DNA of 64,000 bases, from contig OZ025239.1 in NCBI GenBank assembly GCA_964019155.1, forward strand, positions 101,680,298 through 101,744,297, in the 5' to 3' direction. The notes below the pieces were generated by a model that saw nothing but the letters and a program-made list of their open reading frames with translations, had not been told where the DNA came from and did not search any database. Position numbers and translations under genes: made by a program. The stretch is from Osedax fenrisi (taxonomy: Eukaryota > Annelida > Polychaeta > Sabellida > Siboglinidae). Shown piece by piece: positions 1 through 12,674 of the stretch. The stretch's first letter is position 1; the number at the start of each line of letters is the position of its first letter.

Positions 1-378
1 ATTCACCGAGTAGTCAATTCGTGTTTTATATATACATAAATATCATAATACCGAAATGTTTATATATTAATATAATATTATATAAGCCCTATACTCATTA
101 TTAACATGAACTCTCGGTTAGTCACGTAACATAGTGGGGGCCGATGTCAGTCTAAATCCGATGTATTAGGTACCCATGGGTACCTGCAGTCTGACAGCCA
201 GCTGTGTTACGAGGTATATCAGTATAATAGGTATACTGATAAACCGATCTAGACTGACATCGGCCCCCAATATGTCACGTGACTAACCGAGAGTTAACCT
301 AATATTATATTAATATATAAACATACGGTATTATTATATTTATGTATATATAAAACACGAATTCACTACTCGGTGAAT
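1..378. repeat. Long imperfect palindrome (foldback element), possibly extending past the window edge
   Basis: The left arm starts ATTCACCGAGTAGTCAATTC and the right arm ends with the near-complement CACTACTCGGTGAAT. Inner arm parts also pair: AACTCTCGGTTAGTCACGT and GGGGGCCGATGTCAGTCTA against TAGACTGACATCGGCCCCC and ACGTGACTAACCGAGAGTT. Arms are about 130-150 bp with a ~95-bp centre. Probably a foldback/MITE copy. Confidence 0.75.
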
Positions 379-420
379 AACTTAATGAGAAATATAACGC
401 CAACAGCGAAATGTATAATT

Positions 421-466
421 TAACTCTCGGTTTAGCACGTGACTTATTGAGGGCCGATGTCAGTAT
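421..466. repeat. Extra partial copy of the palindrome's inner arm
   Basis: TAACTCTCGGTTTAGCACGT followed by GGGCCGATGTCAGT repeats the inner arm of the 1-378 palindrome, about 45 bp beyond its right end. The remaining sequence to 764 shows no recognisable feature. Confidence 0.55.
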
Positions 467-764
467 TCAGCGATATAGGTCATAGTTATATAGGTCACAA
501 GCGATAGGTTATTTTGATTATTATGATTATTATTTGTTCAAAACATTACAAATACTATAAATAACGTGACATTAAAGTGCGTTCACTTTCACATATATAA
601 GTGTCTACAGTAAATTAATAACCAGGGTTACATAATGATTAAGGAGAACAATCAATGTTAAGTAATATGTGAAGAATGTTCACTACTGCACACTTCTTAT
701 GTAACAAATCAATGTAATGCTTTGTAAGGGTGTATTCATAAACTGTTATCATTAATATCGGTGC

Positions 765-1549
765 ATGAGGGTGCAAGCTCGCGTTAAAATATGTATAATA
801 TTTTAATTTTTTTTACTACGTATTATCCATGCTCGGTATCTTATTCATCACATTGTAAAATATTTTGCATTATTTTTGAGTATTTCTATCAATATAAAGT
901 GTTTTACGAGATAACTCGAATTAAGAAATATATGAAATTATATAGTTATATATTCAGTGTATATTTGTTGTTATATCACATTATAATAACTATAATTTGA
1001 GTACTATATGATAGTACTAAGTATGTCATTATTATATATATATATATAAATCTACCATTATATATTCCTTGTTTATTCAATAATTTATATTTGTAAATTT
1101 AATATATATTTTCTGTAATTATTTATTTAAAAAAACTTTGAATGTCATTTTCTATATTTTTTACTTTTTCCACTTAGTTAGAATACTTAAATGCATACTA
1201 CATTTTGATTATAGATATTGTTATCTGCAATTTTTACTGTATATGAATAACATGTAACACTATATATATTATGAAGGAAATTGTATTATATTTTATATTA
1301 TTAAAATAAATGTTGATAAACTTGCTCATTTATAATACAAATATATTAAAAATATTCCAACTATTTTAAACTATTTTTTTACATAATATTAATAAATAAA
1401 ATTAATAAAATATCAATAATTATATGAAGTGGGATAATATCTATTGAAATAAAAAATTACTTCATTATGTTTATTAGTTTTTTATCCTTACCATTTTAGC
1501 TAGAGATAACATTAATATGGTAAACCCCAATACTAGCTTGCACCCCTAA
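765..1549. mobile_element. Candidate MITE with GGGTGCAAGCT inverted ends
   Basis: GAGGGTGCAAGCTCGCG near 765 is matched by AGCTTGCACCCCT at about 1537-1549 in inverse orientation. The interior is extremely AT-rich with no coding. The target duplication is not clear. Could be an old non-autonomous DNA transposon. Confidence 0.4.
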
Positions 1550-3466
1550 TAGTTATTCTATAAATGGCTGTATTACTACTAAATAATAATATTATATTTA
1601 TATTACCATTATATAATACAATAATATGCATTATAGTAGTATTCCTATTTAATAATTTAGTAAATGTAACTAATACTTACTAGCAGCACGCTGATTGGCT
1701 ATTCATGGAATGCGCATCCATTGATTGGTTAGAAGCATAGATCTGTATTATACATATATCGGTATTTATATATCTCGCTAATGTAAAATTCTTCAATAGA
1801 TATGTTGCCTCGATTTAGATATCTTAAGGTGGTCGACCATCGCATGACACATGAATTTAATAACAAATATTCAAACAAATAATATTGATTTTTAAATATA
1901 TTAAATGTATAGGTACCTACATTTGATTTTTGTCCTATATACGCTTATAAAGTGCGTTTCAATTATATCAAAATAAACATTAATATTTATTTAAATTATA
2001 TATTCATACTGCGATCTAATTGCAACATTTAACTTGATAAATTAATACTTTATATGTCAACGTTGTCCATTGTAAGTTATCTACATCCAGGCACCATGTA
2101 TGTCGAAGAAAAATCACGTGACTACCTATCTAGGTCAACTATACATCTATGGTTATAACCCGTCTAACACGTTTCGTGAATACCATCCACGTGTGTGGGT
2201 ATATATGGGCGTGGTTAATGGGCCCATTGGGCGTGGTTAATGTGTAGTGTAAAACATATTTATTAACCCCACTAGGTATTGTAAAAACCACACCCACACT
2301 GGACAATTCTCACCATTTAACAATAGTATACACACACACACACAAGAAAGCATGTATTACTATAAGCTATTTAGATTTGTAGTCACTACCATATAAGGAA
2401 CGTGCCGGTTGTACATATATATTGTATTAACGCGTTACTCTCTATGTATTGGTATAGTGTATATATACATTACAGTAATATATATATTACTCATAAAAGC
2501 AAGTACCTATTTATATAGTTGTTCGAAAATTCAATATATTCACTATTTATTAGTAACATTATTAGTAAAGAGTTGTATACACTTTATTTTATTTAAGTGT
2601 CCACTTCAAAAGTAGCTTCCTCGTGCCTACTCAATCGTCTATTCAATATTACCTACAATTTATAAAAGATAGCAGCCATTTATTACTATCAGATCTATAT
2701 TCGACCTTGAATACTATACACCATTCAGTATTACCTAATCGAGTGTTGGCGATAGTACGAGATATCACGAGAGATCTCGGTAAATAACGTGATGAATCAT
2801 CATCTATATTTCATCATGATTTCTATCTGTCTATAGATATGTACTTTATATAGTGATAATAATGATAATACATTGCATTATACCCGTGGCACACAACATG
2901 CAGTATCTCTCAAGGCTTAGTACGTTTTCATTACTGTTTTCATTACTATATTAAACCTTTATCTTTAATTATAATTAGAACTGCAATATTAGCAGTCGAA
3001 ATTATAATTATTAAATTTTAATTAATATTATTACCTAAATGTCGATTATATATAAATCCACATATTTCTTCTGTGAAACCACATACCAGATGCATCTGTA
3101 CATGTGAACATTCGGGTAATAGTTTATACTATAATGGTGTTAGTCCGGAAAGCTATCTCTCAGGTATTTCAAAACTACGTTACAAAAACCCTATTCCTAA
3201 ATTCCTTTCCTCCATTTATACTCAACATTATAACAATAATTGCAACAATACCTTAATGAACACATCGTGGTTGACGAGCTTTTCTTTACTTTACATACGT
3301 ATGCATGGTTATATAATATTTCTTATTTTACAAAATCATCTATTAATTAATCATATATTATAATAATGTTATAATACTCATATGTTAATCTTAATATATT
3401 AGAAAATTATTATCAACATGTATAAATAAAATGTTGAGTAATTCAGTATTATCTATAGACATTATA
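1550..3466. other. AT-rich DNA without recognised genes
   Basis: Two or three ATTGG (inverted CCAAT) motifs at about 1690-1725 and a direct repeat GGGCGTGGTTAATG at 2207-2220 and 2229-2242 are visible. Short open frames here (for example 3073-3363) have no recognisable protein features. Confidence 0.5.
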
Positions 3467-3523
3467 TATATCCTATATGAGTATACATATCCTATAGGAT
3501 AAGTGTATACACATATAGGATAA
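3467..3523. repeat. Short inverted repeat
   Basis: TATCCTATATGAGTATACAT is mirrored by the complement of GTGTATACACATATAGGATA around a TATCCTATAGGATA centre, a ~54-bp near-palindrome. Confidence 0.5.
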
Positions 3524-3576
3524 AGTACAGCTCTTTGTTAATAGTTGCTAATGTTGAATAACAAAGTCACACCCTG

Positions 3577-3624
3577 TTAGTCTGGTAATGCGGACCTCTA
3601 TTAGTCTGGTAATACGGACCTCTA
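3577..3624. repeat. Two-copy 24-bp tandem duplication
   Basis: TTAGTCTGGTAATGCGGACC plus CTCTA occurs twice in a row, differing by one base (ATGCGG versus ATACGG). Confidence 0.7.
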
Positions 3625-4100
3625 TTAAAATCACTAGTTGCATTCATATATCACCTTAATTTATCATGCACACCTGCATAATATATATTTCACATATAAT
3701 ATATCATAGTATCTTTATTGATATGCGATGTACAACTTATATATTTGATGATATGTCTTATTCTTAATTATGCCTAATAAATTATTCATTTTTTATTACG
3801 TCCTTGAAGTAATAATTATTAATATACTATAATAACATATTACATAAGATAATAAGTAAGTTATGTAATTGTATTCATTTATGTTTTAATATATGAATAT
3901 AATAATAAACACGTATAACATATTAAATTTAAACTTTAAATAAAAATACGTGTATCGATGCACGAGTCACCAATGGTTCAATTTAACAATGTATACGGCA
4001 ATGGCTAGAACAATAGCCGCCGGTATTTGATATCACCGAGCCCGGTCAGCTAGTGACCACCGCTAGCACCATTATATCTTGACCACGGCGTTGACAACCT

Positions 4101-4181
4101 TCACGCTTCGCTGCACGTATCCGGGTTAGCGTACATATACGTCACTTCCGGTTGGGTTAAACCCTTACGTAAGAACGTCAA
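4101..4181 (-). CDS. Exon 10 of the Pif-like gene: LamG end and stop
   Basis: The acceptor CCTAACACAG lies at the very end of the 14-bp satellite. The exon encodes LTFLRKGLTQPEVTYMYANP, then DTCSEA and TGA. L-x-x-x-RKGLT-x-x-EV-x-x-MYAN is how LamG_3 domains normally end (V-x-[IL]Y-x-x-[AG]L-x-x-E[IV]). Phase 0 matches exon 9 and the stop closes a 1254-nt frame. A minus-strand AATAAA is at about 3792-3797. Confidence 0.6.
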   Translation of the reverse strand: MTFLRKGLTQPEVTYMYANPDTCSEA

Positions 4182-7100
4182 CTGTGTTAGGTTAGTGTGG
4201 TTAGGTTAGTGTGGTTAGGTTAGTGTGGTTAGGTTAGTGTGGTTAGGTTAGTGTGGTTAGGTTAGTGTGGTTAGGTTAGTGTGGTTAGGTTAGTGTGGTT
4301 AGGTTAGTGTGGTTAGGTTAGTGTGGTTAGGTTAGTGTGGTTAGGTTAGTGTGGTTAGGTTAGTGTGGTTAGGTTAGTGTGGTTAGGTTAGTGTGGTTAG
4401 GTTAGTGTGGTTAGGTTAATGTGGTTAGGTTAGGTTAGTGTGGTTAGGTTAGTGTGGTTAGGTTAGTGTGGTTAGGTTAGTGTGGTTAGGTTAGTGTGGT
4501 TAGGTTAGTGTGGTTAGGTTAGTGTGGTTAGGTTAGTGTGGTTAGGTTAGTGTGGTTAGGTTAGTGTGGTTAGGTTAGTGTGGTTAGGTTAGTGTGGTTA
4601 GGTTAGTGTGGTTAGGTTAGTGTGGTTAGGTTAGTGTGGTTAGGTTAGTGTGGTTAGGTTAGGTTAGTGTGGTTAGGTTAGTGTGGTTAGGTTAGTGTGG
4701 TTAGGTTAGTGTGGTTAGGTTAGTGTGGTTAGGTTATTGTGGTTAGGTTAGTGTGGTTAGGTTAGTGTGGTTAGGTTAGTGTGGTTAGATTAGTGTGGTT
4801 AGGTTAGTGTGGTTAGGTTAGTGTGGTTAGGTTAGTGTGGTTAGGTTAGTGTGGTTAGGTTAGTGTGGTTAGGTTAGTGTGGTTAGGTTAGTGTGGTTAG
4901 GTTAGTGTGGTTAGGTTAGTGTGGTTAGGTTAGTGTGGTTAGGTTAGTGTGGTTAGGTTAGTGTGGTTAGGTTAGTGTGGTTAGGTTAGTGTGGTTAGGT
5001 TAGTGTGGTTAGGTTAGTGTGGTTAGGTTAGTGTGGTTAGGTTAGTGTGGTTAGGTTAGTGTGGTTAGGTTAGTGTGGTTAGGTTAGTGTGGTTAGGTTA
5101 GTGTGGTTAGGTTAGTGTGGTTAGGTTAGTGTGGTTAGGTTAGTGTGGTTAGGTTAGTGTGGTTAGGTTAGTGTGGTTAGGTTAGTGTGGTTAGGTTAGT
5201 GTGGTTAGGTTAGTGTGGTTAGGTTAGTGTGGTTAGGTTAGTGTGGTTAGGTTAGTGTGGTTAGGTTAGTGTGGTTAGGTTAGTGTGGTTAGGTTAGTGT
5301 GGTTAGGTTAGTGTGGTTAGGTTAGTGTGGTTAGGTTAGGTTAGTGTGGTTAGGTTAGTGTGGTTAGGTTAGTGTGGTTAGGTTAGTGTGGTTAGGTTAG
5401 TGTGGTTAGGTTATTGTGGTTAGGTTAGTGTGGTTAGGTTAGTGTGGTTAGGTTAGTGTGGTTAGATTAGTGTGGTTAGGTTAGTGTGGTTAGGTTAGTG
5501 TGGTTAGGTTAGTGTGGTTAGGTTAGTGTGGTTAGGTTAGTGTGGTTAGGTTAGTGTGGTTAGGTTAGTGTGGTTAGGTTAGTGTGGTTAGGTTAGTGTG
5601 GTTAGGTTAGTGTGGTTAGGTTAGTGTGGTTAGGTTAGTGTGGTTAGGTTAGTGTGGTTAGGTTAGTGTGGTTAGGTTAGTGTGGTTAGGTTAGTGTGGT
5701 TAGGTTAGGTTAGTGTGGTTAGGTTAGTGTGGTTAGGTTAGTGTGGTTAGGTTAGTGTGGTTAGGTTAGTGTGGTTAGGTTATTGTGGTTAGGTTAGTGT
5801 GGTTAGGTTAGTGTGGTTAGGTTAGTGTGGTTAGATTAGTGTGGTTAGGTTAGTGTGGTTAGGTTAGTGTGGTTAGGTTAGTGTGGTTAGGTTAGTGTGG
5901 TTAGGTTAGTGTGGTTAGGTTAGTGTGGTTAGGTTAGTGTGGTTAGGTTAGTGTGGTTAGGTTAGTGTGGTTAGGTTAGTGTGGTTAGGTTAGTGTGGTT
6001 AGGTTAGTGTGGTTAGGTTAGTGTGGTTAGGTTAGTGTGGTTAGGTTAGTGTGGTTAGGTTAGTGTGGTTAGGTTAGTGTGGTTAGGTTAGTGTGGTTAG
6101 GTTAGTGTGGTTAGGTTAGTGTGGTTAGGTTAGTGTGGTTAGGTTAGTGTGGTTAGGTTAGTGTGGTTAGGTTAGTGTGGTTAGGTTAGTGTGGTTAGGT
6201 TAGTGTGGTTAGGTTAGTGTGGTTAGGTTAGTGTGGTTAGGTTAGTGTGGTTAGGTTAGTGTGGTTAGGTTAGTGTGGTTAGGTTAGTGTGGTTAGGTTA
6301 GTGTGGTTAGGTTAGTGTGGTTAGGTTAGTGTGGTTAGGTTAGTGTGGTTAGGTTAGTGTGGTTAGGTTAGTGTGGTTAGGTTAGGTTAGTGTGGTTAGG
6401 TTAGTGTGGTTAGGTTAGTGTGGTTAGGTTAGTGTGGTTAGGTTAGTGTGGTTAGGTTATTGTGGTTAGGTTAGTGTGGTTAGGTTAGTGTGGTTAGGTT
6501 AGTGTGGTTAGATTAGTGTGGTTAGGTTAGTGTGGTTAGGTTAGTGTGGTTAGGTTAGTGTGGTTAGGTTAGTGTGGTTAGGTTAGTGTGGTTAGGTTAG
6601 TGTGGTTAGGTTAGTGTGGTTAGGTTAGTGTGGTTAGGTTAGTGTGGTTAGGTTAGTGTGGTTAGGTTAGTGTGGTTAGGTTAGTGTGGTTAGGTTAGTG
6701 TGGTTAGGTTAGTGTGGTTAGGTTAGTGTGGTTAGGTTAGTGTGGTTAGGTTAGTGTGGTTAGGTTAGTGTGGTTAGGTTAGTGTGGTTAGGTTAGTGTG
6801 GTTAGGTTAGTGTGGTTAGGTTAGTGTGGTTAGGTTAGTGTGGTTAGGTTAGTGTGGTTAGGTTAGTGTGGTTAGGTTAGTGTGGTTAGGTTAGTGTGGT
6901 TAGGTTAGTGTGGTTAGGTTAGTGTGGTTAGGTTAGTGTGGTTAGGTTAGTGTGGTTAGGTTAGTGTGGTTAGGTTAGTGTGGTTAGGTTAGTGTGGTTA
7001 GGTTAGTGTGGTTAGGTTAGTGTGGTTAGGTTAGTGTGGTTAGGTTAGTGTGGTTAGGTTAGTGTGGTTAGTATTAACACACGCACACACACGCACGCGC

Positions 7101-7602
7101 ACATACACCATTGATATAAAGAAAGTTGATATCGATGATACACACACGTACACACACACACGCATACACACACGTGTGTGAGTGTGTAAGATGATAGATT
7201 ATATATGTCACACGTGTTCTGTTACATTACGTGCCGCTTTGTACACCCATATAGTATATATTATACACACATATATATATATATTAATATACATATATAT
7301 TAACTGCCTGTGTGGCTCAGTGGCTAAGTCGTGGCAGACACATAAGCAGTAGAACGCGGGTTCGAGCCTCGTCCGGATCATTAATTAATTTTATAAAATG
7401 GGTCTTAAAATATTATTTAGAAGTGATCTTATATAATTGTGTATAAATAAATGATCTGCTCTCGTTAAAACCATAGATGCCTTAACACGAGAGCGGCTTC
7501 GAAGGGACATTAGAGCCATATATATAGTTATAAGTGAAAACTTCATCTAAGTTCCTGGATGGGATGAAAGGACTCCACCAAATAAAAATAACAATAACAA
7601 TA

Positions 7603-7654
<52 letters not shown>

Positions 7655-8189
7655 TATATATATATAGCTTGGACTAGCCGTCTGACACTGTACGGTGTCA
7701 TATTGTTATGTTGCCCATTTTTAGATTGTGAACTATTTCTACACAAATAATATATCCTCACTATGCTATCTATAGGCCACTAATATATGGGATAGGTATT
7801 TAAATTCTAAATTATAAATACATTAGTTATTAGATGCTAATATTGATTATAGAACAAACCAACAATAAAGAATAATCGTAAAAGCATGGTGAACGTTCAG
7901 ATAAGTTAATATAAGATATGTTTATAATACTTATCTATAGTATACGACAAGGGACATAGTGTAATATATTCTATAATGCCAAGTGGAATTATTTAGTATT
8001 TGTTACACACCTTAAAAATGAATTATTATACCAATTAATAATTATGAGAATTGAATTTATATAAAGAACTAGTTCCAAGACATTATGACATAATTGATTA
8101 CCGTAATAACTTACCATCTTATTTATAGGTGCACGTGTATACATGTATACATTTATGTATTTATATAATATATATATATACTATATATG

Positions 8190-8237
<48 letters not shown>

Positions 8238-11113
8238 ATATATAATATTTACACACGTGTACACATATATGTATATTATTATTATAGACATTTATATAGG
8301 TATGTTTATTTTATATTAAATTTATATAAAATAATAAATAATTAATTGGAAACGTAGTCGTTTAACCAAATCATTGATAGTTTTTATTATAAGTATATCA
8401 AATTAATATATTTATATTTTCAAAAGAACCTAACATCACTTATATATTATTTATAGACTATAGAGCATTCTATAGAATATATATAAAGATTTATCAACGT
8501 TTCAAACGATAACACCTTTCAAACATTGTACATGGTATACAACAATTACCGAGTAAGTGTTGGCGTGTGTACGTATTACATGCTAATATGTACTGTATTT
8601 TGTACAGGAGTATGTTTATAGTTCATAAATAGGATATTATAGTTATTATATTATTATATGATATATTATTTTCAAGATAATAAAACATTTGTTAATATTT
8701 TAGTATAAAATAATGTTTGATATACAATTAAATTGAACGTTCCCCCTTTCTAATGCACATCTCATATCCCTTTCTTCTTCCAACCTTTTACTTACTTACT
8801 GGTTATTTGTTATCCCGTGACTCGTAAATCGTAAGGGGAATCAATGACGCTTAGAGAAACACAATTTCTCTAGTCGTCTCCAGTTCATGGACATCTTTTA
8901 TTAAATAATTAACATCTTTCTTTGTCAATTAAATTAATTTAACAATGTTATCTATCCATTTTTGTTTTGGCGACCTCGATTTCTTGAACCTTCAGCCGCT
9001 CCTTGCATGATTGTTTTGCATAAATTATCATGTCTGTATATATGTCCAAACCACTTTAATTTGCGTCGTTTTATTGTTTGCATGAGTGGATCGTAGTTAC
9101 CTAATATTCGACCATTATGTTACGGGCGAACACGTTTGTTTTCCTCTCTTGATATGTAATACCGAGTAATTTACTATGCGACTTATTTTCAAAAGCTTGT
9201 ATTTTATTTTGCATGGCTGCATTTATGGTCCATGTCTCGCATCCATAAGTAAGGATCGATAATACAAGAGAACGATAGAAATTGTGCTTTAATTTAAAGT
9301 TTTTTATTTGCTGTTCCATATAGTATATAACCGTACCATCACGGATGTAGCAATAGATACTCTAATTATGATGTCCGTTTCACATGATCCGTCTCTTGTA
9401 ACCTACAAGTTGTAAGGGTTGCACCCATATAGCAAAACTTGTCAACTTCTTCAAGCTTTTCTCAATAGAGGGTGATATTTGCATGTAAGAATTGTCGTTA
9501 GTGTAATTGTTTACCATCACTTTACTTTTTTCTGTGCTTATTTCCATTCCATATCCGGTTGCACTTCTTTATATAAATAGATAACTGATCTGTGAGTCCT
9601 CGTTGGTTCCGGCAAGTAAGTCGATGTCATCACGAACTTTAGATTCCAAAGTGTTCTTACACCTACTGAAATAGATGAAGAGTAGATGCTCTGAGTTTCA
9701 CTCATAATTTCTTCAAGGAATAAGTTGAATAATGTTGGTGAAAGCAGACATCCTTGGCATACAGTGTACGCCGTACACCAACTGAAGTTTTAAAGAATTC
9801 TCCTTCAGCATTATTTAGTAGCACTGCGCTAGTGTAGTTTGCATAAAGTGCATTGATCATCTTGCTTATATCGTTCTGAATTCCAAACTCTGACCATAAC
9901 GCTGACCATATATGGACCATAGTCCTTCATGGTATACTGTCAAATGCCTTTTTAAAATCTATGAAATTGTGGAGCACGTTTTTTGGCTGTTTAGATGTTT
10001 TTCAATAATATTTCTGTAGTTAAACACTTGTTCTAGAGTGCTCCTTCCTTTTCGAAATCCGGCTTGTTCCTTCGATAATATTTCTTCTGCTTGGAGGTTT
10101 AGTCGTTTAAGGATTATGGATAGTAGTATTTTGCTGGAATGGCAGTTTAAACTTAGTGTAGTTTTTCATTTCTTAAGATCACCTTTCTTCGGTATTGGTA
10201 TTATCAGTAAATTAGTCCATTGGTATAGCCATACTTTACTCGACCATTATTTCTGACATAAATTTGTAAGTATTCTTACCACAGGATTGCCCCGTGTTTG
10301 ACTATTTTACTTGGTATGTTATCAATACCGGGTGATTTGACTTACTTCAGCGTTTTAATCGCTTCTATAACGAATATAAAAGTGAAGGAAAGAAAGCTAC
10401 GGTGGTATGGTCATATAATTCGCGACGATTACTCTATGTCAAAAATATTCCTTCAAAGTACTGTAAATGGCACAAGAAAGAGAGGTCGTCAGATACTGAA
10501 ATGGTCCGACAACATTCAAGAATGAACAGGACTAATGTATGTGACGACATGAGAGCAGCAATATATTCATCAGCGCCCCTACGGCTCAACGCTACGGGAT
10601 AGGTAATCAGGTAGTAACGAATATAGGCAATTATTCCTCAATCTTTATGTTAAAGTTTGCAATCTGTTTAAAACACTAATATCTGGGTTACTCTGGTTAT
10701 TGTAAAGATCATTGCAGTATTCCGTCCATCGCTTTAGAATCATGCTATCTTCAGCTAGTGGTGTACCATTTCTATCTTCAATTATTGAGGTACTTCTGGG
10801 TGTTGTCTTTGTAAGCGTACTAAGTGTTTCATAAGCCCGCTTATTGCGTCGCTTAACATATTACTAGCTCTTGAATTTATAAGCATGCCTATTGTACTAT
10901 TGTAGTTTAGAAATTATTTGTTCGTATAAATAAGTTGATGAAACGGAAATATTATTTGTAATGTAAATTACAAATAATATTTAACTTTGATAAACACAAG
11001 AGAAAACAAGAAACACATGGAGTCGAATCCGGGACCTCTGCATAGGTAGAACCATGGTTACTATGTTTTGGTTGTCCCACTGAGCCATATACCTGATATA
11101 GACCTGACACTGA

Positions 11114-11163
<50 letters not shown>

Positions 11164-12249
11164 TGTATTTAATAAATATAATATATCGAAACCTCACTAC
11201 AACGAAATCTCAATACAACGAAGTGATTTTCTGGACGAAGTCGACCTCGATGTTGTGGGATTTCATTGTATATATAACTCGCATGCACTCACAGTGTGGG
11301 TCCCACACCCGCACTCGCACACCCTCACCGCACCACCAGTATACACCGTGTTGGATAGTGTAGGACTTAATGATGTGTGAACCAATGAAAGTATGATATC
11401 GCTAGCACTGATAAGACGCGCACACACACGCGCACACACAATACTAACCGAAGACAAGAGACCGTCGTAATTACAGTCAGAATCGCATAGACATCCTCCC
11501 ACCAACAGGGGCGCTTTAGTGTTAGCTATCTTGCCTGTTTATAACGGGGTAGGGGAGGTAAGGGTATTATGGCCGATGTTTTTATTACCTTACAAGAATC
11601 AAAATATATCATACTAATATTGGATATTATGATCCAATAAGTTGTATATACAATTACAATATGCTGTTCTAAATAATGGCTATCAACATTTACTCATTTA
11701 ATTATTTGTATTCAAATCATTTGATTTTTATTAAAAAGCAAATTTTCCGTATAAATAGAGATAAAATACACTAGTGCGGGTATTATGGTCGATAGTTCCG
11801 AAATAGCCACGAGGATCGCGTCATGTATTCAAATACGTACTATTTTTATAATTAGAAAATAAAATACTTTGTATCAGATATCAAGATACACACGCACTTT
11901 TATATTAAATATAAAAATAATTAATCGTTATCCCATTTAGTTTTACTTATATTCAGCTACAAACGTTTTTTTTCGATAACAATTACGATTATTTGATTTT
12001 TTTCTCTAATCAAAAATCAATAATTAATATTGATATAAATAAAAAATGATGTACACTATCATTCTTAGAATTCAATTATCTACATTTATCGTATATATCA
12101 TTTTTTGATAACTATAATGGTTCTTGAAATATCGTTATCGGCCACAATACCCGCATCGGCCACAATACCCTTCTCTCCCCTTTACCCATATATGGTTATT
12201 AGCATGATTTATCTTATGTATAAGCCCGTGTATAAGCCCGTATCTATAA

Positions 12250-12334
<85 letters not shown>

Positions 12335-12625
12335 TATCTGCCTGTGTGGCTCAGTGGCTAAGGCGTCAGACACACAAGCAGTAGGACACGGGTTCGACCC
12401 TCATCCGGACCATTAATTAAATTTATAAAATGGGTCTTAAAATAATATTTAGAAGTGATCTTATATAATTGTGTATACATAAATGATCGGCTCTCGTTAA
12501 AACCATGGATGCCTTAATATGAGAGCGGCTTCGAAGGGACATTAGAGCCATATATGGTTATAAGTGAAAACTTCATCTAAGTTCCTGGATGGGATGAAAG
12601 GACTCCACCAAATAAAAATAACAAT

Positions 12626-12674
<49 letters not shown>

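Noticed and set aside
4072..4110. Alternative last exon of the Pif-like gene (SVKVVNAVV then stop, acceptor GTGCAG)
   Set aside because: Phase fits, but the upstream acceptor at 4182 gives a much better LamG ending (GLTQPEVTYMYAN).
4183..7077. Interstitial telomere
   Set aside because: TTAGG occurs in each unit, but the perfect 14-bp period with GTGTGG is not a simple telomere repeat. A degenerate telomere origin cannot be shown from this window.
7304..7400. tRNA gene
   Set aside because: Pol III A and B boxes are present, but no cloverleaf with anticodon arm is maintained and the unit recurs five times with a common 3' body and tail, so it is a SINE.
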